Of a stretch of 10,506 bases of DNA, positions 5,744-10,506 are shown piece by piece. This stretch comes from Candidatus Saccharibacteria bacterium UBA1949 (GTDB lineage Bacteria; Patescibacteriota; Saccharimonadia; Saccharimonadales; Saccharimonadaceae). Every line of letters begins with the position of its first letter. Within the stretch, counting starts at the first letter, position 1. The notes beneath the pieces were generated by a model. That model was given only the letters and a program-made list of their open reading frames with translations. It was not told the DNA's origin and ran no database searches. Location: assembly GCA_002336735.1 (NCBI GenBank), contig DDER01000005.1, positions 1 to 10,506 of the forward strand, in the 5' to 3' direction. A program made the position numbers and the translations under genes.

Positions 5744-7018
5744 ATGCCAAAACGCCATATTGTCATGCTAGGCAAATTCGTCAAGCGCATCGCGCAACTT
5801 CGCGGCGGCGGCTCCGCACTGCCTGGGCTTTTCGTCGAACGCATTGATCCGCATTTCGCTGAGCGCACTCTTGGACAACTGCCGCAGGGAGTGATTGTGG
5901 TGAGTGGCACCAACGGCAAGACGACGACAACAAAAATGGTCGTCAAACTACTCGAGGGTCAGGGTCTCAAGGTATTTACCAATCGTACCGGGAGCAACTT
6001 TACCCGCGGCGTTGTGGCGGCGCTGCTCGGAGATATCGATCGCCATGGTCGGCTTGACGCAGATATTGCAGTGCTCGAACTCGATGAAGCGTACGCGGTG
6101 CGATTTGTCGAGACGATCCATCCTCGCTATACGCTGCTCCTCAATGTGATGCGCGACCAGCTTGACCGGTTCGGCGAGATCGACACGACTGCTGGTATGC
6201 TCGCAAAAGTCGCCCAGGCGACGACTGATACCGTCGTCCTCAATCGCGAAGACCCCCGCATTGCGCGCATCGCCAACACGCTGGAAATTGCCGCTACTGT
6301 GTATTTCGGATTGTCACCGACAATCCGTCAGTTTTTCCCAGATGACGATAATCTCCGCGGCGCTCAAGGCAACGACGCACCATTACCAAGCGCTGATGTG
6401 CTGCTGTCATCGTTTACAGGGACGACTGCAACATTTTGTGTGGATGGCCGCGACGTTACCGTCTCGTTGCGGTTGACGGGTGCGTACAATATTTACAATG
6501 CAGCTGCAGCCATGGCGCTCGTACGATCAGTCTGCGGGGAATCGCTCGATACAGCTCGGCTTTATGAAACGCTCTCAACGATTACGCCGGCATTTGGGCG
6601 TGGCGAATCACTGATGATCGACGGCGCGCCTTGCGAACTCGTACTTGTCAAAAACCCTGCGGGATTTCGACTCGGACTGACGTCATTTGACCCAGCATCA
6701 TGGGTAACGATGATTGCCATCAATGACAACTACGCCGACGGCCGCGACATGAGCTGGCTATGGGATGTCGAGTTCGAAAGTTTGCGGCAATCTCATGTTG
6801 CTGTTGTGAGCGGTACCCGAGCCTATGACATGGCACTGCGCCTGCAATACGATGAGGTCGCAATTGGTGCTATCACGCCCGATCTCAAAGCTGCACTGAC
6901 AAAACTCATCAGCGCCCACCCGAACACACCGAAACGTATTTATTGTACCTATACCGCGATGCTCATCTTGCGCAAAGAGATTGGCAAACGCACCCATCTC
7001 GAGGAGGCGATCTCATGA
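5744..7018 (+). CDS. murT: MurT, lipid II isoglutaminyl synthase ligase subunit, 424 aa
   Basis: The Mur-ligase-like subunit of the MurT-GatD complex, which amidates the alpha-carboxyl of D-Glu in the lipid II stem peptide to D-isoglutamine at the cytoplasmic membrane face. The P-loop GTNGKTTTT (55-63) binds ATP. The Mur ligase middle domain follows, including NREDPR (167-172) and GAYNIYNAAAA (246-256). The C-terminal DUF1727 domain carries KNPAGFRLGL (303-312), INDNYADGRDMSWLWD (326-341, the acidic motif that includes the family's catalytic Asp) and TYTAM (402-406). The Cys4 zinc ribbon of firmicute MurT is absent: the equivalent place (about 186-228) has FFPDDDN and no cysteine. The gene is the first of a two-gene operon; its stop overlaps the gatD start in ATGA. 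Confidence 0.95.
   Translation: MPKRHIVMLGKFVKRIAQLRGGGSALPGLFVERIDPHFAERTLGQLPQGVIVVSGTNGKTTTTKMVVKLLEGQGLKVFTNRTGSNFTRGVVAALLGDIDRHGRLDADIAVLELDEAYAVRFVETIHPRYTLLLNVMRDQLDRFGEIDTTAGMLAKVAQATTDTVVLNREDPRIARIANTLEIAATVYFGLSPTIRQFFPDDDNLRGAQGNDAPLPSADVLLSSFTGTTATFCVDGRDVTVSLRLTGAYNIYNAAAAMALVRSVCGESLDTARLYETLSTITPAFGRGESLMIDGAPCELVLVKNPAGFRLGLTSFDPASWVTMIAINDNYADGRDMSWLWDVEFESLRQSHVAVVSGTRAYDMALRLQYDEVAIGAITPDLKAALTKLISAHPNTPKRIYCTYTAMLILRKEIGKRTHLEEAIS
7001..7007 (+). promoter_or_regulatory. Strong SD site of gatD
   Basis: GAGGAGG lies 7 nt before ATG 7015, inside the 3' end of murT. It decides the gatD start among in-frame candidates and contrasts with the SD-less first genes of the transcription units. 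Confidence 0.85.
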
Positions 7019-7734
7019 AACCATCGATTAGCCTCTTGCAGCTTTATCCGCGAGATATGAATATTTATGGTGATTGGGGCAACACGCTCGTCCTCATGAA
7101 ACGACTCGAATGGTACGGCTATCATGTCGAACTGCATAGTTACAACCCGGGAGACTCATGGCCGGACACAATCGATATCATCGTCGGGGGCGGTGGACAA
7201 GACTCTGGCCAAGACAAAATACAGCAAGACCTCCTGCGGATTGGTCCTCGCATCATCGCGCTCGCAGATGAGGGCGTTCCGATGCTAATGATATGCGGGC
7301 TCTATCAGTTATTTGGTAAGTTCTTTCTGACGAGAGATGGTCAAGAAATCAAAGGTATCGGGCTGTTCGATATCGAGACGTACGGCGGCAGCGAGCGTCT
7401 CATTGGCAATATCGTTACTCATAGCGAAGAGTTTGGCGATATCATCGGGTACGAAAATCATAGCGGACAGACGCGTCTCGGCGCGAGTGTTGAACCATTT
7501 GGTACTGTCGTGCGCGGAGCTGGCAATAATGGCCGCGACCACACCGAGGGCGCACGCTACCGCAATGTCATCGGGACATATCTTCACGGTTCGCTTCTCC
7601 CGAAAAATCCGGCCGTCGCTGATTGGTTGATCGAAAAAGCTGCCACCCGCGCGCATGGAGAGTTTGTCGGACATGCAATCGATGATCGTATCGCGGTCAA
7701 AGCACGCGATATCGCCATGAAACGTCCGCGGTAA
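7015..7734 (+). CDS. gatD: GatD, lipid II isoglutaminyl synthase glutaminase subunit, 239 aa
   Basis: A class I (triad-type) glutamine amidotransferase of the CobQ-like group, supplying ammonia from glutamine to MurT for amidation of lipid II D-Glu. The N-terminus has LQLYPRDMNIYGDWGN (9-24) and GGGGQDSGQD (58-67), both typical of GatD. The nucleophile is Cys94 in MLMICGLYQLFG (91-101 region), and the catalytic His is His191 in GTYLHGSLLPKNP (187-199). Arg128 falls at the position reported to be essential in the Staphylococcus aureus enzyme. ATG 7015 is chosen over upstream in-frame starts because of the GAGGAGG site and the ATGA overlap with murT, which implies coupled translation and equal stoichiometry. 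No obvious terminator follows. Confidence 0.95.
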   Translation: MKPSISLLQLYPRDMNIYGDWGNTLVLMKRLEWYGYHVELHSYNPGDSWPDTIDIIVGGGGQDSGQDKIQQDLLRIGPRIIALADEGVPMLMICGLYQLFGKFFLTRDGQEIKGIGLFDIETYGGSERLIGNIVTHSEEFGDIIGYENHSGQTRLGASVEPFGTVVRGAGNNGRDHTEGARYRNVIGTYLHGSLLPKNPAVADWLIEKAATRAHGEFVGHAIDDRIAVKARDIAMKRPR

Positions 7735-7778
7735 ACACCCCTTGATCGCGAGATTTACGAGGCTCTACCTGGCTGGTT

Positions 7779-7787
7779 TGCTATAAT
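7779..7787 (+). promoter_or_regulatory. Extended -10 promoter, leaderless start of acyltransferase gene
   Basis: TGCTATAAT (TATAAT at 7782-7787) is identical to the element at 174-182. ATG 7796 follows the box by 8 nt, so the mRNA should begin at or next to the start codon. No standard -35 box is seen. A second TATAAT (7792-7797) overlaps the ATG and is too close to serve this start. Confidence 0.62.
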
Positions 7788-7795
7788 TGGTTATA

Positions 7796-8863
7796 ATGCA
7801 TCAACACGGCCACACACCAAAGGGCGGATCTCGCATCTTTGCACTGGATTATTTGCGCGGGTTTTTCATCATCGTGATTATTATTGACCATTTGTGGCGC
7901 TGGCCCAATATATTTCAATTTGTCAGCGGACGGGGCGAGATGTGGGTGTCGGCTGCCGAAGGATTTGTCATCATATCTGGTCTTCTGGTTGGATACGTCC
8001 ACGGCTACAAAAAACGCTCTGCGCCACTGCTTCCATTGGCCGCTCATTTAATTCGCCGCGGCATAATGTTGTATGCATGGATGATACTCACCACAGTCTT
8101 GCTTGTTGCCGTCACGTGGTATTTGCATCTCAAAGGCAACATGTCCTACATCCCGATTGCAGCCGGCGACTGGCCCACTCTCATACGCAGTATGCTACGG
8201 CTTGACTATGTTCATTCTCTGACGCATTTTTTGTATCTCTATGCGATGTATCTTGTGATTTCCCCTGCCGTGATATGGCTACTGCGTCGCGGCCAATGGC
8301 TAACTGTGGTTGCGGTGTCGTGTATTATGTGGTGGCTTGGGCTTTCGTATGATGTCGAGTGGCTTCAATGGCAAATTCTGTTCTTTGTACCAGCAAGTTG
8401 CGGATATTATTTTGAGCAGCTACTTGGTTGGTTTAGACGCACTTCGCGAGATACGCAACGCGTGATTCGTTTGGTTCCTATCGCAGTGACCGCCGCTACG
8501 GTAATCATGAGCCAGTATCAATTATTCAAGGTCGAGCCAGGACAATACGAAGACATGCTGTTTGGACGCGAGCCGCTCACGATATTTACGATTTTGCTGG
8601 CTGGTGTTTGGTTTGCGGGCATGTTGAGCCTGTTCCAATATGCTCTACCGATACTCAAGCGCTATGGCGCATGGCTATTGCCGGTATTTGGCTCGCATTC
8701 GTTGACCGCCTACATCGTCCATATCGTCCCGATTGTCGTATGTCAGCTGTTGTTTGCATCGACAGATAATATTTTTTTCAACTCTACCCTCACCGCCCTC
8801 TGTATACTGGCGACTTGGGGAATACTCAAAATTCCTGGTATCAATCGCGTTGTGCCGCGGTGA
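7796..8863 (+). CDS. OpgC/acyltransferase-3-like polytopic membrane protein, 355 aa
   Basis: An integral membrane protein with roughly nine to ten hydrophobic helices. Features match the OpgC / heparan-alpha-glucosaminide N-acetyltransferase-like group: ALDYLRGFFI (16-25), a D-H pair at 31-32 in the first helix, AAEGFVIISGLLVGY (53-67), a basic loop after it, and HSLTAYIVH (301-309) in the last third. Such proteins move acyl groups across or at the membrane onto sugars of surface glycans or lipids; the acceptor here cannot be told. TTG 7787 is in frame but lies within the -10 box, so ATG 7796 is chosen. The gene stands 61 nt after gatD with its own promoter, and its last 23 bp overlap the convergent glycosyltransferase gene. 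Confidence 0.75.
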   Translation: MHQHGHTPKGGSRIFALDYLRGFFIIVIIIDHLWRWPNIFQFVSGRGEMWVSAAEGFVIISGLLVGYVHGYKKRSAPLLPLAAHLIRRGIMLYAWMILTTVLLVAVTWYLHLKGNMSYIPIAAGDWPTLIRSMLRLDYVHSLTHFLYLYAMYLVISPAVIWLLRRGQWLTVVAVSCIMWWLGLSYDVEWLQWQILFFVPASCGYYFEQLLGWFRRTSRDTQRVIRLVPIAVTAATVIMSQYQLFKVEPGQYEDMLFGREPLTIFTILLAGVWFAGMLSLFQYALPILKRYGAWLLPVFGSHSLTAYIVHIVPIVVCQLLFASTDNIFFNSTLTALCILATWGILKIPGINRVVPR

Positions 8864-10358
8864 GTTTTTCTACTGATAATGCGCCGAGCTTGGCTCGATC
8901 GACTGACTGATATGACTGGTCAAGCTGGAGATCTGGTTCGCCATAGTATATATAGTAGAGCGTAGCGCCTGCGAGCCGTGGTACTGGGGAATCGACGCGA
9001 AATTGACTATTGGCGAGCGGTGCATAACCGCCCTTTAGGTCGGTTGACTGACTGTAAAAATGCACAACGCAGTTCGGTAAATAATATTGCACTTCGATTG
9101 CGGTATATGGATCAGCCGCTAGAATGTCAGCGCCTTTCTTGCAATCATCCTGCACGAGACCAGCAATATATTTGACGTCGGGTTTTTCTAATCTTTGGAA
9201 ATTATAGTTACCGACTGTCAGCAAATTGATGAATCCGACAAATTCTACAACGATCAGCAAGGCCGCAGCGGCGCGAAGCATACGCGACGGCCGATGTTGC
9301 TCTGCCAGCCATACGGCGATACCAGTTAGTAGCACCAACCCTATAGCTACGTGCGATAAATATCGCTCAACATATGACGGCCTCCCGAGCGACAGGCCCA
9401 CAAGTGCGACAATTGGTACGAGGATATAAGCGAGCATCAACAAGAAATAATCCCGATGAACAGTGTGCCGATATGCCCGCACCAACACGACGATCAGGGT
9501 AGTGATGACAAATAGCGCGAGCGCCGACTGATACGGATTGAGCTGCCACAGAGGCGTATACAGGAAATTAAACGTTATTACCCCAAGAATATTCTCGATT
9601 GACATGGCTTGCGATATTGGCGCGAGCGCACCATTACCCATCTGCCCGATAAATGCCGGTAGCCATGGCAGAAACAACACAATACTGACGAGGTAGCCAA
9701 CTATCCAAGGAGCTTTACGCAGGGGTTCACGGCGTTTGAGCGTCATCCAGATGAGCCACAGCAGATGCCCGAGCCACAACAATACAGAATAGTAGAGCGT
9801 GAGCACACCAAGCGCTACAAATATGCCATAGATGATATAATTTTTTCGTTTAGCTGCATTATCTCTAGCCTGGTGCGCAACCACCAAAAAATAGGTCGCC
9901 GCCATCCCAATCAACGATGCAAGCGCATACATTCGTATCTCAAATCCATAGCGAAGCAAAAACGGCGCAAGCACAAGAAACATTAGGCCGGCCACGGCGG
10001 CACGCGGACCAAACATCCGCCGTGCGACTAGTCCACCCACGGCGACCGCACCGCCAAGTGATAATGCACTCAGACTGCGTAGTGCAATTTCGCTCCATCC
10101 AAATAGCCATCCCCACAGTTTCAGCACGAGATAATAGACAGGTGGATGTGTATCGAGAGAAGTGAGATGAAATATCTCGCCGATCGGCCGTTGGGCCACC
10201 ATGATCGAATAGGCTTCATCGAACCATATGCTTTGTCTGAGACCAATCAAGAGACTGAGGAGCGTCGCAGCGAGCGCCACGAGTATGAGTACGACTACGA
10301 AAAATGTATGATCGTCGAGTAAGCGTGCGTTTGTAAATTTTTTCAAGAGTTTATTCAT
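8841..10358 (-). CDS. GT39/ArnT-like GT-C membrane glycosyltransferase, 505 aa
   Basis: A polytopic transferase of the GT-C fold that would use a polyprenyl-phosphate-linked sugar on the outer face of the membrane. The first external loop has FDEAY (46-50), with the acidic catalytic-type motif of this fold, then LDTHPPVYY (68-76). FEIRMYAL (139-146) is the conserved E-x-R-x-Y segment of the GT39/PMT_2 family. A later loop has PSYVERYL (327-334). About ten to eleven helices are followed by a soluble external C-terminal part (about 380-505) with Cys406 and Cys430, which might pair. The acceptor could be a protein, lipid or wall polymer. ATG 10358 has no SD site; TATTCT lies 7 nt upstream, the same layout as other leaderless genes in the window. 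The 3' end overlaps the acyltransferase gene tail to tail. Confidence 0.83.
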   Translation of the reverse strand: MNKLLKKFTNARLLDDHTFFVVVLILVALAATLLSLLIGLRQSIWFDEAYSIMVAQRPIGEIFHLTSLDTHPPVYYLVLKLWGWLFGWSEIALRSLSALSLGGAVAVGGLVARRMFGPRAAVAGLMFLVLAPFLLRYGFEIRMYALASLIGMAATYFLVVAHQARDNAAKRKNYIIYGIFVALGVLTLYYSVLLWLGHLLWLIWMTLKRREPLRKAPWIVGYLVSIVLFLPWLPAFIGQMGNGALAPISQAMSIENILGVITFNFLYTPLWQLNPYQSALALFVITTLIVVLVRAYRHTVHRDYFLLMLAYILVPIVALVGLSLGRPSYVERYLSHVAIGLVLLTGIAVWLAEQHRPSRMLRAAAALLIVVEFVGFINLLTVGNYNFQRLEKPDVKYIAGLVQDDCKKGADILAADPYTAIEVQYYLPNCVVHFYSQSTDLKGGYAPLANSQFRVDSPVPRLAGATLYYIYYGEPDLQLDQSYQSVDRAKLGALSVEKLTAAQRD

Positions 10359-10365
10359 ACTCTAT

Positions 10366-10371
10366 AGAATA
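10366..10371 (-). promoter_or_regulatory. Possible -10 box of the glycosyltransferase gene
   Basis: TATTCT on the minus strand (10371-10366; four of six to consensus) ends 7 nt before ATG 10358. The match is weak, but the spacing equals that of the better TATAAT-ATG pairs. No SD site or clear -35 box is present. Confidence 0.35.
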
Positions 10372-10428
10372 TCGTGTTTGTGCTAAAAATTCTACTGCTC
10401 ACCCCTATGATTTTCTTTTATATTGAGA

Positions 10429-10434
10429 TATAAT
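10429..10434 (+). promoter_or_regulatory. Likely -10 box of the right-edge tRNA
   Basis: TATAAT stands about 50 nt before the tRNA 5' end, with no convincing -35 box. A small perfect hairpin, TGCAC/GTGCA with loop GCG (10441-10453), begins near the predicted transcription start, and a T-run (10472-10477) precedes the tRNA. The rest of 10372-10428 shows nothing I can assign. Confidence 0.5.
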
Positions 10435-10483
10435 TACCTGTGCACGCGGTGCATATCGAGTGCATAGAGTCTTTTTTAGCAAT

Positions 10484-10506
10484 CGGGGTGTGGCGCAGTT
10501 GATAGC
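10484..10506 (+). tRNA. 5' end of a tRNA, probably tRNA-Pro
   Basis: CGGGGTG (10484-10490) fits a 5' acceptor strand. TG follows at positions 8-9, then GCGC-AGTTGATA-GC as the start of a D arm with G-C pairing. A C at position 1 is typical of bacterial tRNA-Pro. Initiator tRNA also starts with C, but its next bases usually differ. The anticodon lies beyond the window, so the identity is tentative. Confidence 0.72.

Noticed and set aside
1..10506. CRISPR arrays, insertion sequences, phage genes, toxin-antitoxin pairs
   Set aside because: I saw no periodic direct repeats, transposase or phage motifs, or paired toxin-antitoxin genes anywhere in the window.

Overview
The window looks like a piece of a small-genome Patescibacteria/CPR chromosome, most plausibly Saccharibacteria (TM7). 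The signs are: a MurT/GatD lipid II amidation pair (Gram-positive-type wall), a DUF1653 protein, a membrane-anchored divergent Clp ATPase next to a small conserved-looking membrane protein, very tight packing, roughly 50% GC, and several genes without a Shine-Dalgarno (SD) site. UGA ends several genes (clp-like, murT, the OpgC-like gene, the GT39-like gene), so the code is standard; this argues against the UGA-recoding Gracilibacteria/Absconditabacteria. The assignment is an inference from gene content, not from a marker gene.

Layout. The left edge holds the 3' part of a tRNA-Arg(TCT) with its terminator, an inverted-repeat-rich spacer, and a DUF1653 gene on +. Then comes a minus-strand block: a 30-residue very basic peptide gene, an MGH/GH63-like glycosidase, a YpfJ-type zinc metallopeptidase, a double-AAA+ Clp-like ATPase, and a small membrane protein that heads the Clp unit. 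At about 5700 a compact divergent promoter region (46 bp between start codons) separates this block from the plus-strand murT-gatD operon, followed by an OpgC-like membrane acyltransferase. A GT39-like membrane glycosyltransferase on - overlaps the acyltransferase 3' end by 23 bp. The right edge carries the 5' end of a tRNA, probably tRNA-Pro. There is no gene-free stretch over 300 bases; the largest are 53-191 and 10359-10483.

How the genes work together. MurT and GatD amidate the D-Glu of lipid II. The acyltransferase and the GT39-like enzyme are probably also cell-surface glycan/lipid modification functions. The small membrane protein and the Clp-like ATPase overlap by 13 nt and are surely co-expressed; the zinc metallopeptidase lies 49 nt downstream with its own promoter.

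The two most interesting observations are these. (1) The Clp-like protein keeps Walker A in both AAA+ rings but appears to have lost the aromatic substrate-gripping pore loops in both, and the Walker-B glutamate in ring 1, so it is probably not an ordinary unfoldase. (2) Transcription-unit heads share a GCTATAAT or TATAAT box only 6-9 nt before the ATG, which predicts leaderless mRNAs, while internal genes and the small peptide gene use SD sites.
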